From: Pseudomonas taiwanensis DSM 21245
GTDB lineage: Bacteria; Pseudomonadota; Gammaproteobacteria; Pseudomonadales; Pseudomonadaceae
Assembly: GCF_000425785.1 (NCBI RefSeq)
Contig: NZ_AUEC01000010.1
Span: forward strand, 62,001-126,000
Length of the DNA stretch: 64,000 nt
Direction: 5' to 3'
Notes under the pieces: generated by a model
The model's input: only the letters and a program-made list of their open reading frames with translations
Told to the model about the DNA's origin: nothing
Database searches by the model: none
Made by a program: the position numbers and the translations under genes
In this document: piece after piece, positions 27,622 to 37,783 of the stretch
Numbering within the stretch: the first letter of the stretch is position 1
Layout: the number at the start of each line of letters is the position of its first letter

Positions 27622-28599
27622 ATGGCCAAGCGTATACAGTTCAGCCAGCATGGCGGCCCAGAGGTTCTGCAACTTGTGGAGTTCGAGCCTGCGCCACCCG
27701 GTCCGCAGCAAGTGCGGGTGCGTAACCATGCGATTGGCCTGAACTTCATCGACACCTATTTCCGCAGCGGGCTTTACTCGCCACCGTCTCTGCCTTCGGG
27801 CCTGGGCACCGAAGCAGCCGGCGTTGTCGAGGCAGTTGGCGAAGGCGTCACCCGGCTGAAGGTCGGTGACCGTGTGGCCCACGCTGGCGGCCCACTGGGC
27901 GCCTACAGCGAGGTACATACCTTGCCCGAAGCGAATCTGGTCAAGCTGCCCGACAGCATCAGCTTCGAGCAAGCCGCGGCAGTGATGCTCAAGGGTCTGA
28001 CCGTGCAGTACCTGCTCAAGCAGACCTACGCCGTGCAGCCGGGTGACTTCGTTCTGTTCCATGCAGCAGCCGGTGGGGTAGGGTCGCTGGCGTGCCAGTG
28101 GGCCAAGGCGCTGGGCGCCAAACTGATCGGAACCGTAAGCTCCGCCGAAAAGGCCGAGCGGGCCAAGGCACTAGGGGCTTGGGCGACCATCGACTACAGC
28201 CGCGAAGATGTCGCCCAGCGCGTGCTGGAACTGACCGACGGTCAGAAATGCCCGGTGGTGTATGACGGCGTGGGTGCCGACACCTGGCTGACTTCGTTGG
28301 ACTGCCTCAAACCACGGGGGCTGATGGTGAGTTTCGGCAATGCCTCCGGAGCGGTGACCGGCGTCAACCTGGGGATCCTGTCGCAGAAGGGTTCGCTGTA
28401 TGTCACCCGGCCAACGCTGGCAAGCTATGCCAACAATGCGCAAAACACTCAGGCCATGGCGGACGATCTGTTCTCCATGATCGCCAGTGGCAAGCTGGTC
28501 GTGGATATCCAGCAGCGCTATCCGCTGAGCGAGGCGGCCAAGGCGCAGGCTGAGTTGTCGGCGCGCAGGACCGTGGGTTCGACGGTACTACTGCCCTGA
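27622..28599 (+). CDS. qor: NADPH:quinone reductase
   Basis: A 325-residue zinc-independent member of the medium-chain dehydrogenase family, reducing quinones with NADPH. The nucleotide-binding loop AAAGGVGSLACQWAKALGA is in the middle of the chain and the N-terminal GroES-like domain starts with KRIQFSQHGGPEVL. The ATG follows an AGGAG. It is divergent from hemF and followed by REP sequences. Confidence 0.95.
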   Translation: MAKRIQFSQHGGPEVLQLVEFEPAPPGPQQVRVRNHAIGLNFIDTYFRSGLYSPPSLPSGLGTEAAGVVEAVGEGVTRLKVGDRVAHAGGPLGAYSEVHTLPEANLVKLPDSISFEQAAAVMLKGLTVQYLLKQTYAVQPGDFVLFHAAAGGVGSLACQWAKALGAKLIGTVSSAEKAERAKALGAWATIDYSREDVAQRVLELTDGQKCPVVYDGVGADTWLTSLDCLKPRGLMVSFGNASGAVTGVNLGILSQKGSLYVTRPTLASYANNAQNTQAMADDLFSMIASGKLVVDIQQRYPLSEAAKAQAELSARRTVGSTVLLP

Positions 28600-28600
28600 A

Positions 28601-28690
28601 ATCGCCGGCAAGTCGGCTCCTGCGAGGGCTGCGCAGTAAAGATTCGCGCTGATGCAGCCCCTCTGCAGGAGCGGCCTTGCGTCGCGAAAG
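28601..28690. repeat. REP elements between qor and tsaC
   Basis: Two REP-like arms, CGCCGGCAAGTCGGCTCCTGCG and GCAGGAGCGGCCTTGCGTCGCG, face each other across about 40 bases, between the convergent qor and tsaC genes. Confidence 0.6.
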
Positions 28691-28749
28691 AGCGGCAACA
28701 GTAACCACACAGCCACCGCCCCATCAAAAGTCGGTGTCCACCAGGCAAA

Positions 28750-29307
28750 TCAACCCGGTCGAACGACTTCGCCAGTCACCAGGTCACGAATCACGCTCGG
28801 GTTCTTTCGCCCACCCAACGCTCCACCCAGCACCAGGTCCAACTGGTTGTGGAAATACTGCTCAACCCGCAACCGGGTCTTGGCTGCCGGGCGCCCGCCA
28901 GGGTTGCAAGAGGTGGAAATCAGCGGCCCCACCAGCGCACACAGTTCACGTACCAATGGGTGGTCACTGACCCGCAGCGCCACGGTGTCGTGCTGCCCCG
29001 TCACCCATTCCGGCAAAAGGTCCTGGTGCGGCACCAGCCAGGTGTTGGGTCCCGGCCAGGTGCTGCTCATGCGGTCGATCCAGTCTTCAGGGAAATCCTC
29101 GAACAGGAAATCGAATTGCTGGATGCTGTCGGCGACCAGAATCAGCCCCTTATCCACAGGCCGCGACTTCAGGGCCAGCAGGCGATACACCGCGTCCTCG
29201 TTCCAGGGGTCGCAGCCCAGGCCCCAGACCGCTTCCGTCGGATAGGCGATCACCGCCCCCGCCCGAATTTCACGTGCGGCTTGTTGCACACGCCAACTGC
29301 TCACCAT
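28750..29307 (-). CDS. tsaC: Threonylcarbamoyl-AMP synthase
   Basis: A 185-residue YrdC/Sua5-family enzyme making threonylcarbamoyl-AMP from threonine, bicarbonate and ATP, the first step in the t6A37 modification of tRNAs. Typical stretches are [32 protein letters not shown] and [11 protein letters not shown]. The start at 29307 follows GGAGAGA. It lies just downstream of dprA on the same strand, a widely conserved pairing. Confidence 0.96.
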   Translation of the reverse strand: MVSSWRVQQAAREIRAGAVIAYPTEAVWGLGCDPWNEDAVYRLLALKSRPVDKGLILVADSIQQFDFLFEDFPEDWIDRMSSTWPGPNTWLVPHQDLLPEWVTGQHDTVALRVSDHPLVRELCALVGPLISTSCNPGGRPAAKTRLRVEQYFHNQLDLVLGGALGGRKNPSVIRDLVTGEVVRPG

Positions 29308-29345
29308 TTGTATCTCTCCGCATTTAAGCCTTGGGCGCAGTTTAC

Positions 29346-30443
29346 TTAGGCCGAGCGGGCAAACCAACGTCCGGCTTCATTGCTGACCTGGCCCTGGAGC
29401 TCCAGCTCGGTCAAGCTGGCCAGTACCTCGGCCAAAGGCCGGCCACTGCTGAGCGCCAACCCCTCGCTGGTCTGGGGTGCTGCGTGCAGAAGGGCCAGGA
29501 GCGGATGTTGAGGTTTATCCACAGCCGGTTGCGGCAGATTTTGCCAACCCCGCAGGGTATCGATGATCTGCTCCACGCTCTCGACCAGCAGCGCGCCATC
29601 GCGTATCAACTGATGGCATCCCCTGGCGCCCGGGTGGTGGATCGAACCGGGAATGGCATACACCTCCCGGCCTTGTTCAGCCGCCAAGCGGGCAGTAATC
29701 AACGAGCCACTGCCCAGACTGGCTTCGACAACCAGCACCCCCAGGGACATGCCGCTGATGATGCGATTGCGTCGCGGAAAATTGGCAGGCAGGGGATCAG
29801 CATCCAACGGGTACTCCGAAACCACCGCGCCGCCGCTGTCGATGATCGCTCGCGCCAAGTCACGATGGCGCTGTGGATAAAGTTTTTGCAGCCCAGTGCC
29901 AAGCACGGCAATCGTCTGCCCTCCGACCTCCAGCGCCGCCCGATGAGCGGCACCATCAACGCCCAGCGCCAGGCCACTGGTGATGGTGAAACCCGTTTGC
30001 GCAAGGGCACGTGAAAATGCCCGAGCGGTGTCCAGAGCCGGAGGTGAAGCACGTCTGCTACCCACAATGGCCAGCTGCGGTTGCTCCAGGCAAGCGGGGT
30101 CGCCTGCGACGAACAACAGGGGCGGCGGGTCGTCCGTTTCCGCCAGCAACGCGGGGTAACCGGCACCGTCCCACATCAGTAAATGCTGGCCTGGACGCTC
30201 TAGCCAGGCCATTGCAGCCAAAGCACCCTCGCGTACCTGCGCACAGCGGCGCGCATCGATACTGGCTTGCGCAAGGCCAAGGGCACGCCAGGCACTGGCC
30301 GGTGCACTCAGCGCCGAAGACGCCGTTCCGAAGGCCTCCAGAAGGCGCTGAAAGCGACGCAGTCCTATCTCGGGCAAGCGGTGCAGACGTAATCGCGCCT
30401 CCAGTTCGGCAGGCGGACAATTCGATGAATGGTGAGTCGACAT
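29346..30443 (-). CDS. dprA: DNA-processing protein DprA
   Basis: A 365-residue protein that loads RecA on incoming single-stranded DNA during transformation. It has an N-terminal SAM-like region, a central Rossmann domain ([10 protein letters not shown] and [16 protein letters not shown]), and a C-terminal winged-helix domain from about residue 300. The start at 30443 follows AAGGATGA. Two perfect DnaA-box sequences lie inside it and another just upstream. Confidence 0.96.
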   Translation of the reverse strand: MSTHHSSNCPPAELEARLRLHRLPEIGLRRFQRLLEAFGTASSALSAPASAWRALGLAQASIDARRCAQVREGALAAMAWLERPGQHLLMWDGAGYPALLAETDDPPPLLFVAGDPACLEQPQLAIVGSRRASPPALDTARAFSRALAQTGFTITSGLALGVDGAAHRAALEVGGQTIAVLGTGLQKLYPQRHRDLARAIIDSGGAVVSEYPLDADPLPANFPRRNRIISGMSLGVLVVEASLGSGSLITARLAAEQGREVYAIPGSIHHPGARGCHQLIRDGALLVESVEQIIDTLRGWQNLPQPAVDKPQHPLLALLHAAPQTSEGLALSSGRPLAEVLASLTELELQGQVSNEAGRWFARSA

Positions 30444-30488
30444 GGGGATCATCCTTGATCGGAAGAGGGCCATAAACGTGGCACAACC

Positions 30489-30497
30489 TGTGGATAA
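30489..30497 (-). other. DnaA box upstream of dprA
   Basis: Perfect TTATCCACA on the minus strand in the dprA-def divergent region. The 207 bases between the genes hold no recognisable open reading frame; they should carry both promoters. Confidence 0.6.
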
Positions 30498-30650
30498 GTT
30501 TGTTGATAATACTTTGACAACCTGTCCATCGAATGACGTTGAAGTCGTCTCCTGAAACCGTAGCCGAGCTTTGCCAGGTGCCGAATCCCCCGATTCCCTT
30601 TATTATGTGTGCTCAGTTTTCAACCGAACGCACAGTGACTGCCTGACCCT

Positions 30651-31157
30651 ATGGCCATCTTGAACATTCTCGAATTCCCGGACCCGCGCCTGCGCACCAT
30701 TGCCAAACCGGTGACGGAGTTCGACGACGCCCTGCGTCAGCTGATCGACGACATGTTTGAAACCATGTACGAAGCGCCTGGCATCGGCCTGGCCGCCACC
30801 CAGGTCAACGTCCACAAGCAAGTCGTGGTGATGGACCTCAGCGAAGACCGCAGCGAGCCGCGGGTCTTCATCAACCCCACGGTCGAAGAGCTGACCCACG
30901 ACATGGGTCAGTATCAGGAAGGCTGCCTGTCGGTACCGGGCTTCTACGAGAACGTCGACCGTCCGCTGCGTGTCCGGGTCAAGGCCCAGGACCGGGATGG
31001 CAAGCCCTACGAGCTTGAAGCCGAAGGCTTGCTGGCGGTGTGTGTCCAGCATGAATTCGATCACCTCAACGGCAAGCTGTTCGTCGACTACCTGTCTCAG
31101 CTCAAACGCGACCGGATCAAGAAGAAACTGGAAAAGCAGCACCGCCAGCAAGCCTGA
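30651..31157 (+). CDS. def: Peptide deformylase
   Basis: A 168-residue metalloenzyme removing the formyl group from new polypeptides. All three motifs are present: [15 protein letters not shown] (metal-binding Cys) and QHEFDHLNG (two metal-binding His and the catalytic Glu). It starts the def-fmt-rsmB-trkA gene run and is followed by a terminator-like hairpin. Confidence 0.98.
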   Translation: MAILNILEFPDPRLRTIAKPVTEFDDALRQLIDDMFETMYEAPGIGLAATQVNVHKQVVVMDLSEDRSEPRVFINPTVEELTHDMGQYQEGCLSVPGFYENVDRPLRVRVKAQDRDGKPYELEAEGLLAVCVQHEFDHLNGKLFVDYLSQLKRDRIKKKLEKQHRQQA

Positions 31158-31171
31158 TCCATTCCTTCCAG

Positions 31172-31203
31172 AAGGCTTGCTCCGGCAAGCCTTTTTCTTT
31201 TTT
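31172..31203 (+). terminator. Intrinsic terminator between def and fmt
   Basis: AAGGCTTGC and GCAAGCCTT form a stem with a TCCG loop, followed by a run of T. It would partly separate def from fmt; read-through is likely, since fmt starts only 15 bases later. Confidence 0.75.
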
Positions 31204-31217
31204 GAAGCGAGAACTCC

Positions 31218-32150
31218 ATGCGCATCGTCTTCGCAGGCACTCCAGAGTTTGCCGCCGAACACCTCAAGGCCCTGCTCGATAGCCCCTATGAAGTGGTGGC
31301 CGTCTACACCCAGCCCGACCGCCCTGCTGGCCGTGGCCAGAAGCTCATGCCGAGCCCGGTCAAGCAGCTGGCCGTAGCCCACGACATTCCGGTGTTCCAG
31401 CCGCCAACCTTGCGCAACGCCGAGGCCCAGGCGGAGTTGGCGGCACTGCAGCCAGACCTGATGGTGGTGGTCGCGTATGGCCTGATCCTGCCGCAAGCAG
31501 TGCTGGACATCCCGCGCCTTGGCTGCATCAACAGCCACGCCTCCTTGCTGCCCCGCTGGCGAGGCGCCGCGCCGATCCAGCGCGCCGTGGAGGCTGGAGA
31601 CGCCGAGAGCGGCGTGACCGTGATGCGTATGGAAGCGGGCCTGGACACCGGCCCGATGTTGCTCAAGGTGGTTACCCCGATCAGCGCCGACGACACTGGT
31701 GGCAGCCTGCACGACCGCCTTGCCGAAATGGGACCGCCGGCCGTGGTGCAGGTCATCGCAGGCCTGGCCGACGGCACCCTGCAGGGTGAAGTACAAGACG
31801 ATGCCCTGGCCACCTACGCTCACAAGCTGAACAAGGACGAGGCCCGCATCGACTGGAGCCGCCCAGCCGTCGAGTTGGAGCGCCTGATTCGCGCGTTCAA
31901 CCCATGGCCGGTGTGCCACAGCACCCTGGATGGCGAGAGCGTCAAAGTGCTGGCCGCCAACGTGTCCACAGGCAAAGGCGCCCCGGGTGAAATCCTTTCC
32001 GCCAGCAAGGACGGCCTGGTCGTCGCCTGTGGCGAGCAGGCCTTGAGCCTGACCCGCCTGCAATTGCCCGGCGGCAAGGCCCTGGCCTTCAGTGACCTGT
32101 TCAACAGCCGCCGCGAGAAGTTCGCCAGCGGCAAGGTGTTGGGCCAATGA
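31218..32150 (+). CDS. fmt: Methionyl-tRNA formyltransferase
   Basis: A 310-residue enzyme that formylates initiator Met-tRNA with 10-formyltetrahydrofolate. The catalytic region [20 protein letters not shown] carries the conserved Asn and His, and the C-terminal OB-like domain binds tRNA. Its stop overlaps the rsmB start by four bases (ATGA). Confidence 0.98.
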   Translation: MRIVFAGTPEFAAEHLKALLDSPYEVVAVYTQPDRPAGRGQKLMPSPVKQLAVAHDIPVFQPPTLRNAEAQAELAALQPDLMVVVAYGLILPQAVLDIPRLGCINSHASLLPRWRGAAPIQRAVEAGDAESGVTVMRMEAGLDTGPMLLKVVTPISADDTGGSLHDRLAEMGPPAVVQVIAGLADGTLQGEVQDDALATYAHKLNKDEARIDWSRPAVELERLIRAFNPWPVCHSTLDGESVKVLAANVSTGKGAPGEILSASKDGLVVACGEQALSLTRLQLPGGKALAFSDLFNSRREKFASGKVLGQ

Positions 32151-33457
32151 ACCCACGCCTGGCCGCCGCCCGCGCCCTGGCCGCTGTCCTGAGCGGCAAG
32201 GCCTCGCTGAACAGCTCGTTGCCGGCACAACTGGACAAGGTCGATGAGCGCGACCGAGGCCTCACCCAGGACCTGGCATTCGGCACCGCCCGCTGGCAGC
32301 CTCGCCTGGACCTGCTGGCTGCGCAGTTGCTGCAAAAGCCGTTCAAGGCCGCCGACTGCGATGTGCAGGCATTGTTGCTGGTCGGCCTGTACCAGCTGTT
32401 CTACACCCGCATTCCGGCCCATGCCGCCATCGGGGAAACCGTTGGCTGCGCCGATAAGCTGAAAAAACCGTGGGCCAAGGGCCTGCTCAACGCCGTGCTG
32501 CGCCGCGCCCAGCGCGAAGGCGAAGAACTCCTCGCCGGCCTGGAGCGCGATCCGGTGGTGCGCACCGCTCACCCGCGTTGGCTGCAGAAATCGCTGAAAG
32601 CCTTCTGGCCCGAGCAGTGGGAAGCCATTTGCGCCGCCAACAATGCCCATCCGCCGATGATCCTGCGGGTCAACCGCCGTCATCACAGCCGTGATGCCTA
32701 TCTTGGCCTGCTGGCCGAGGCGGGCATCGCCGCCACCCCGTGCCGGTTCAGCCGCGACGGTATCCTGCTGGCTGAAGCCTGCGATGTTCGCCAACTGCCG
32801 GGCTTCGCCGAAGGTTGGGTCAGCGTACAGGACGAGGCCGCGCAGCTGTCCGCCGACCTGCTGGAACTGGCCCCAGGCCAACGCGTGCTCGACGCCTGCT
32901 GCGCCCCTGGCGGCAAAACCTGCCACCTGCTCGAAGCCGAAGCGGGCCTGGCCCATGTCGTGGCCATCGACCTGGAAGCCAAGCGCCTGACCCGTGTGCG
33001 CGAGAACCTCGACCGTCTGCAACTGGACGCCGAGCTGATTGCCTGCGACGCCCGTGACACCGCCAGTTGGTGGGATGGCAAGCCGTTCCAGCGAATCCTG
33101 CTCGACGCACCGTGCTCGGCCACGGGCGTGATCCGCCGTCACCCGGACATCAAGCTGACCCGTCAGGCCGACGACATTCCGGCCCTGGCCACTCTGCAAG
33201 GCGAATTGCTCGATGCTCTGTGGCCGACGCTCGAAGTGGGCGGCATCCTGCTCTACGCCACCTGCTCGAGCCTGCCGACGGAAAACACCGAAGTGATCGA
33301 CGCCTTCCTCACCCGCACCCCAGGTGCCCGTGAACTCGACCTGGCGACCGAGGCCGGCCTGCGCCAGCCTCACGGGCGCCAGCTGTTGGCCCAGGAAGGC
33401 GGCCATGACGGCTTCTACTATGCCAAGCTGATCAAGATTGCCGCCTCGCGTGGCTAA
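32147..33457 (+). CDS. rsmB: 16S rRNA (cytosine-967-C5)-methyltransferase
   Basis: A 436-residue SAM-dependent methyltransferase. An N-terminal NusB-like RNA-binding domain (about 1-135) precedes the Rossmann methyltransferase domain, with SAM loop [10 protein letters not shown] and the two catalytic Cys motifs DAPCSATG and [11 protein letters not shown]. It is translationally coupled to fmt and followed after 25 bases by trkA. Confidence 0.97.
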   Translation: MNPRLAAARALAAVLSGKASLNSSLPAQLDKVDERDRGLTQDLAFGTARWQPRLDLLAAQLLQKPFKAADCDVQALLLVGLYQLFYTRIPAHAAIGETVGCADKLKKPWAKGLLNAVLRRAQREGEELLAGLERDPVVRTAHPRWLQKSLKAFWPEQWEAICAANNAHPPMILRVNRRHHSRDAYLGLLAEAGIAATPCRFSRDGILLAEACDVRQLPGFAEGWVSVQDEAAQLSADLLELAPGQRVLDACCAPGGKTCHLLEAEAGLAHVVAIDLEAKRLTRVRENLDRLQLDAELIACDARDTASWWDGKPFQRILLDAPCSATGVIRRHPDIKLTRQADDIPALATLQGELLDALWPTLEVGGILLYATCSSLPTENTEVIDAFLTRTPGARELDLATEAGLRQPHGRQLLAQEGGHDGFYYAKLIKIAASRG

Positions 33458-33482
33458 GTGAAAAAAGGTTAGGGAGTAGCGG

Positions 33483-34856
33483 ATGAAGATCATCATCCTC
33501 GGCGCAGGGCAGGTCGGCGGAACGCTGGCCGAACACTTGGCCAGCGAAGCCAACGACATCACCGTGGTCGACACCGACGGCGAACGCCTGCGTGACCTGG
33601 GCGACCGCCTCGATATCCGCACGGTGCAGGGTCGCGGCTCGTTACCCACCGTGTTGCGCCAGGCCGGGGCCGACGACGCCGATATGCTGGTGGCGGTGAC
33701 CAACAGCGACGAAACCAACATGGTGGCCTGCCAGGTCGCCTACTCGCTGTTCCATACCCCGACCAAAATCGCGCGGGTGCGTGAGTCTTCCTATCTGACC
33801 CGTGAAGAGCTGTTCGACAACGACCATATCCCGGTGGACGTGCTGATCAGCCCAGAACAGGTAGTGACCAACTACGTCAAACGCCTGATCGAACACCCCG
33901 GTGCTCTGCAGGTGATCGACTTCGCCGAAGGCAAGGCGCAACTCGTTGCGGTGAAGGCCTACTACGGCGGCCCGCTGGTGGGCCAGCAGTTGCGACAGAT
34001 CCGCGCGCACATGCCTAACGTCGATACCCGCGTGGCGGCGATCTTCCGCCGTGACCGGCCGATCACACCGAGGGGCGATACCGTGATCGAGGCTGACGAC
34101 GAAGTGTTCTTCATCGCGGCACGCAAGGACATTCGCGCCGTCATGGGCGAGCTGCGACGCATCGACGAGACCAACAAGCGCGTGGTCATCGCCGGCGGCG
34201 GCCAGATCGGCGAGCGTCTGGCCGAAGCGATCGAAAGTCGCTACCAGGTCAAGATCATCGAGATGAGCCCGGCACGTTGCCGACACCTCTCCGACACCCT
34301 GGAAAGCACCGTGGTGCTGCAGGGCAGCGCATCGGACAAAGACCTGATGCTGGAGGAGAACATTGCTGACGCCGACATTTTCCTGGCCCTGACCAACGAC
34401 GACGAGGCCAACATCATGTCGTCGTTGCTGGCCAAGCGCCTGGGTGCGCGCAAGGTGATGACCATCATCAACAACCCGGCCTATGTCGACCTGGTGCAAG
34501 GCGGCGAAATCGACATCGCCATCAGCCCTCAGCTGGCCACGATCGGGACCTTGCTGGCCCACGTGCGCCGGGGCGATATCGTCAGCGTACACTCACTGCG
34601 CCGTGGCGCGGCCGAAGCGATCGAGGCGGTTGCCCATGGTGACGCCAAGTCGAGCAAGGTAGTTGGCAAGGCCATCGAAGACATCGCCCTGCCGCCGGGT
34701 ACCACCATCGGCGCGATCATCCGGGACGAGGAAGTGCTGATCGCCCACGACGACACCGTCATCGAGACGGGCGACCATGTCATCCTGTTCGTTGTGGATA
34801 AGAAACACATCCGTGATGTGGAGAAGCTGTTCCACGTCGGCTTGACCTTCTTCTAA
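33483..34856 (+). CDS. trkA: Trk system potassium uptake regulatory protein
   Basis: A 457-residue peripheral membrane protein that gates the TrkH/TrkG potassium channel. It is a tandem RCK protein, with two NAD-binding Rossmann folds ([15 protein letters not shown] at the start, [15 protein letters not shown] near residue 235), each followed by a TrkA-C domain. It ends the def-fmt-rsmB-trkA run. Confidence 0.97.
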   Translation: MKIIILGAGQVGGTLAEHLASEANDITVVDTDGERLRDLGDRLDIRTVQGRGSLPTVLRQAGADDADMLVAVTNSDETNMVACQVAYSLFHTPTKIARVRESSYLTREELFDNDHIPVDVLISPEQVVTNYVKRLIEHPGALQVIDFAEGKAQLVAVKAYYGGPLVGQQLRQIRAHMPNVDTRVAAIFRRDRPITPRGDTVIEADDEVFFIAARKDIRAVMGELRRIDETNKRVVIAGGGQIGERLAEAIESRYQVKIIEMSPARCRHLSDTLESTVVLQGSASDKDLMLEENIADADIFLALTNDDEANIMSSLLAKRLGARKVMTIINNPAYVDLVQGGEIDIAISPQLATIGTLLAHVRRGDIVSVHSLRRGAAEAIEAVAHGDAKSSKVVGKAIEDIALPPGTTIGAIIRDEEVLIAHDDTVIETGDHVILFVVDKKHIRDVEKLFHVGLTFF

Positions 34857-34867
34857 GGAGAAACGGC

Positions 34868-35185
34868 ATGCACGAATCGCTGGAAAAAATGCTGGCCAAG
34901 GGTGTGGATAACCCGTTGCTCAGGTTTGGCCTGGGCAAGGCTTGGCTGGACGAAGGCAAGGGTGCCGAGGCGGCGGTTCATTTGGCGCGGTGCGTGGAGC
35001 AAGACCCGAAGTATTCTGCAGCCTGGAAGCTGCTGGGCAAGGCGTACCAGCTGCAGGGTGACCTGGCGGCTGCGCGCAAGGCCTGGGAGGAGGGGATGGT
35101 GGCGGCGCAGGCCCATGGCGACAAGCAGGCCGAGAAAGAGATGGCGGTGTTCCTCAAGAAATTGAGCAAAACATCGGCTTCGTAA
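34868..35185 (+). CDS. Small tetratricopeptide-repeat protein
   Basis: A 105-residue soluble protein with roughly two to three TPR-like helical hairpins, e.g. AAWKLLGKAYQLQGDLAAAR. It starts 11 bases after trkA behind AAGGAG, so it belongs to the same transcript. TPRs mediate protein contacts; the partner is unknown. Confidence 0.85.
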   Translation: MHESLEKMLAKGVDNPLLRFGLGKAWLDEGKGAEAAVHLARCVEQDPKYSAAWKLLGKAYQLQGDLAAARKAWEEGMVAAQAHGDKQAEKEMAVFLKKLSKTSAS

Positions 35186-35187
35186 CC

Positions 35188-35212
35188 GTGTGGGCGGGGG
35201 GTCACCCGCGAA
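35188..35212. repeat. REP-like element
   Basis: GTGGGCGGGGGGTCACCCGCGAA resembles the P. putida REP palindrome. It lies between the convergent TPR and acyltransferase genes. Confidence 0.5.
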
Positions 35213-35271
35213 CGCGCCAGCAAATCCAAGACCGCATTCGCAGGTAACCCTATCCACAGGGGAGCGCCTTC

Positions 35272-36159
35272 TCAATACCAGCGCGCTTCCCCGGCCGGGC
35301 GCTTCTTGAAGCGCTTCATGCTCCACATGTACTGGCTCGGGTACTCGCGCACATAACGCTCGACCACCTTGCTCATGGCCGCCGCCGATACGGCCACATC
35401 CTCGCTGTACATCTCCTCCGGCGCCGCCTCGAGGAAGACCTTGAACCCGGAACCGTCCGGTAGCCGCAGTGCATGCAGGAATACCCCGACTGCCTTGCCA
35501 CCGGCCAGCATGTTCGGCACGAATTTGCTGGTCAGCGCCTGGGTACCCAGGAACGGCACGAAGACACCGGCAGACTCGGCGGGCTCCGGATCGGCCGGAA
35601 TCCCCACCTGTCCACCACGGCGTACTTCCTTGATCACGCTCAGGATGCCTTCCTTGGTCGAAGGCGCCACACGGTTGCCCATCTGCACCCGCTGCTCGCG
35701 CAGCAGGTCATCCACCGCCTTGAGCTTTGGCGGGCGGTAGAAGATGATCGGTTTGCACTGGTTGCAGTAGAAGTGGTTCAGCACCTCCCAGTTGCCCAGG
35801 TGGCTGGTGATGCCCACCACGCCCTTGCCCGAGGCCAGGGCCTTCTCAAGCACTTCCAGGCCGTGGACTTCCTTGACCAGCTCCAGCGAACGCTGCGGCG
35901 GCCAGATCCACGCGCAGGCGCTTTCGACGAATGACTTGCCAATGTCTTTCAACGCTCGGCCAACCAGTTGCTCACGCTCGACCGGGTCCATCTCCGGAAA
36001 GCACTTGGCAAGGTTGATACGCACCACGTTGCGCGACCCATTGGGGATTTTCCACATCAGCCAGCCGATGCCGGCGCCGACGCGTTGCACAGCTCCCCAA
36101 GGCAGCTTGGCGAACAGTCGCAGCACCCCGACCATCAGGGCGCCCTTGAACTTTTCCAC
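35272..36159 (-). CDS. htrB: Lipid A secondary acyltransferase (HtrB/LpxL family)
   Basis: A 295-residue inner-membrane acyltransferase that adds a secondary acyl chain to lipid A. It has an N-terminal hydrophobic anchor and the catalytic HX4E motif HLGNWE (His120, Glu125). In P. aeruginosa the gene at this place (PA0011) is called htrB1 (from memory). The start is a GTG at 36159, with AAGGAAT upstream and a resulting length that matches the family; a longer in-frame version would run back into tag. Confidence 0.92.
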   Translation of the reverse strand: MEKFKGALMVGVLRLFAKLPWGAVQRVGAGIGWLMWKIPNGSRNVVRINLAKCFPEMDPVEREQLVGRALKDIGKSFVESACAWIWPPQRSLELVKEVHGLEVLEKALASGKGVVGITSHLGNWEVLNHFYCNQCKPIIFYRPPKLKAVDDLLREQRVQMGNRVAPSTKEGILSVIKEVRRGGQVGIPADPEPAESAGVFVPFLGTQALTSKFVPNMLAGGKAVGVFLHALRLPDGSGFKVFLEAAPEEMYSEDVAVSAAAMSKVVERYVREYPSQYMWSMKRFKKRPAGEARWY

Positions 36160-36199
36160 AGGCAGATTCCTTATTTCAGCAAGGCGCGCATTGTAACGC

Positions 36200-36751
36200 T
36201 CAACGCAGCAGCGCGGCGTAGCGATCACAATCGGTGGTGTGGTCCATGACCATGCCAGTGGCTTGCATGAAGGCGTAACAAATGGTCGGGCCAACGAAGG
36301 TGAAGCCGGCTTTCTGCAGGGCCTTGCTCATGGCCTTGGCCTCGTCGGTCACGGCCGGGATTTCCTCACGGGCCTGGAAATGGTTGATCCTGGGCGCACC
36401 ACCGACGAACGACCAAAGCCACTGCGCCGGGTTATCCACAGCCAGCCAGGCCTGAGCATTGCGCCGGGCCGCCTTGAGCTTGAGACGGTTGCGAATGATG
36501 CCAGTATCGAGCATCAGTTCCTCGATCCGCTCGTCGCTCATCTGCGCCAGTCGAACCGGGTCGAAACCGTACATCACCTCCCGGTAGCGCTCGCGCTTCC
36601 TCAGAACGGTGATCCACGACAGCCCAGCCTGGAACCCTTCGAGCAAAAGCATCTCGAAGAGCAACGCCGGGTCGCGCTGCGGTGTCCCCCATTCCTGGTC
36701 GTGGTAAGCCTGGTACAACGGATCGTCGGTACACCAAAAGCAGCGTGGCAT
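36200..36751 (-). CDS. tag: DNA-3-methyladenine glycosylase I
   Basis: A 183-residue base excision repair enzyme removing 3-methyladenine. The zinc-snap ligands typical of Tag are visible: Cys4 and His17 at the N-terminus, then a His and Cys in MDHTTDCDRY at the C-terminus. The Trp-rich N-terminus MPRCFWCTDDPLYQAYHDQ is diagnostic. The start follows GGAG. It is divergent from glyQ. Confidence 0.96.
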   Translation of the reverse strand: MPRCFWCTDDPLYQAYHDQEWGTPQRDPALLFEMLLLEGFQAGLSWITVLRKRERYREVMYGFDPVRLAQMSDERIEELMLDTGIIRNRLKLKAARRNAQAWLAVDNPAQWLWSFVGGAPRINHFQAREEIPAVTDEAKAMSKALQKAGFTFVGPTICYAFMQATGMVMDHTTDCDRYAALLR

Positions 36752-36835
36752 AAGGCTCCAATTGAGTAGAGGGAGAGGCGAATCAGGTTATACTCCCGCT
36801 CTTTACATCCGCATCCCCAGATACAGGTGAATTTC

Positions 36836-37783
36836 GTGAGCCAGCCTACGCCAGCCGTGCGTACCTTCCAAGACCTGATCCTCGCCCTGCAGAACTACTG
36901 GGCCGAGCAAGGTTGTGTGGTGCTTCAGCCCTACGATATGGAAGTAGGCGCCGGCACTTTCCACACCGCTACATTCCTGCGCGCCGTCGGCCCAGAGACC
37001 TGGAACGCCGCCTATGTGCAGCCTAGCCGTCGCCCTGCCGACGGGCGGTATGGCGAAAACCCCAACCGCCTGCAGCACTACTACCAGTTCCAGGTGGTGC
37101 TCAAGCCGAACCCGGCCAACTTCCAGGAGCTGTACCTCGGCTCGCTGAAAGCGATCGGCCTGGATCCGCTGGTCCACGACATCCGCTTCGTCGAAGACAA
37201 CTGGGAATCGCCAACCCTGGGCGCCTGGGGCCTGGGCTGGGAAATCTGGCTCAATGGCATGGAGGTGACCCAGTTCACCTACTTCCAGCAGGTCGGTGGC
37301 ATCGAGTGCTACCCGGTCACCGGTGAAATCACCTATGGCCTGGAGCGTCTGGCCATGTACATCCAGGGCGTAGACTCGGTGTACGACCTGGTCTGGGCCG
37401 ACGGCCCGTTCGGCAAGGTGACCTACGGCGACGTGTTCCACCAGAACGAAGTGGAGCAGTCGACCTACAACTTCGAACACGCCAACGTCGAGAAGCTGTT
37501 CGAGCTGTTCGATTTCTATGAAAGCGAAGCCAACCGCCTGATCAAGCTTGAGCTGCCGCTGCCGACTTATGAAATGGTCCTGAAGGCATCCCACACCTTC
37601 AACCTGCTGGACGCCCGCCGCGCCATCTCGGTGACCGAGCGCCAGCGTTACATCCTGCGCGTACGTACCCTGGCTCGGGACGTAGCGCAAAGCTATCTGC
37701 AAGCCCGTGCACGCCTGGGCTTCCCGATGGCCACCCCTGAATTGCGTGACGAAGTGTTGCCGAAGCTGGAGGCTGCACAATGA
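36836..37783 (+). CDS. glyQ: Glycyl-tRNA synthetase alpha subunit
   Basis: A 315-residue catalytic subunit of the alpha2-beta2 glycyl-tRNA synthetase, charging tRNA-Gly. The class II core is seen in [19 protein letters not shown] and [17 protein letters not shown]. The start is GTG at 36836 with AGGTGA five bases upstream; a second GTG three codons before overlaps that site and is rejected. The stop overlaps the glyS start. Confidence 0.98.
   Translation: MSQPTPAVRTFQDLILALQNYWAEQGCVVLQPYDMEVGAGTFHTATFLRAVGPETWNAAYVQPSRRPADGRYGENPNRLQHYYQFQVVLKPNPANFQELYLGSLKAIGLDPLVHDIRFVEDNWESPTLGAWGLGWEIWLNGMEVTQFTYFQQVGGIECYPVTGEITYGLERLAMYIQGVDSVYDLVWADGPFGKVTYGDVFHQNEVEQSTYNFEHANVEKLFELFDFYESEANRLIKLELPLPTYEMVLKASHTFNLLDARRAISVTERQRYILRVRTLARDVAQSYLQARARLGFPMATPELRDEVLPKLEAAQ

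Noticed and set aside
29265..29275. CACGTG in tsaC as a possible parS site
   Set aside because: Only one arm resembles parS; the other side is GCGGC.
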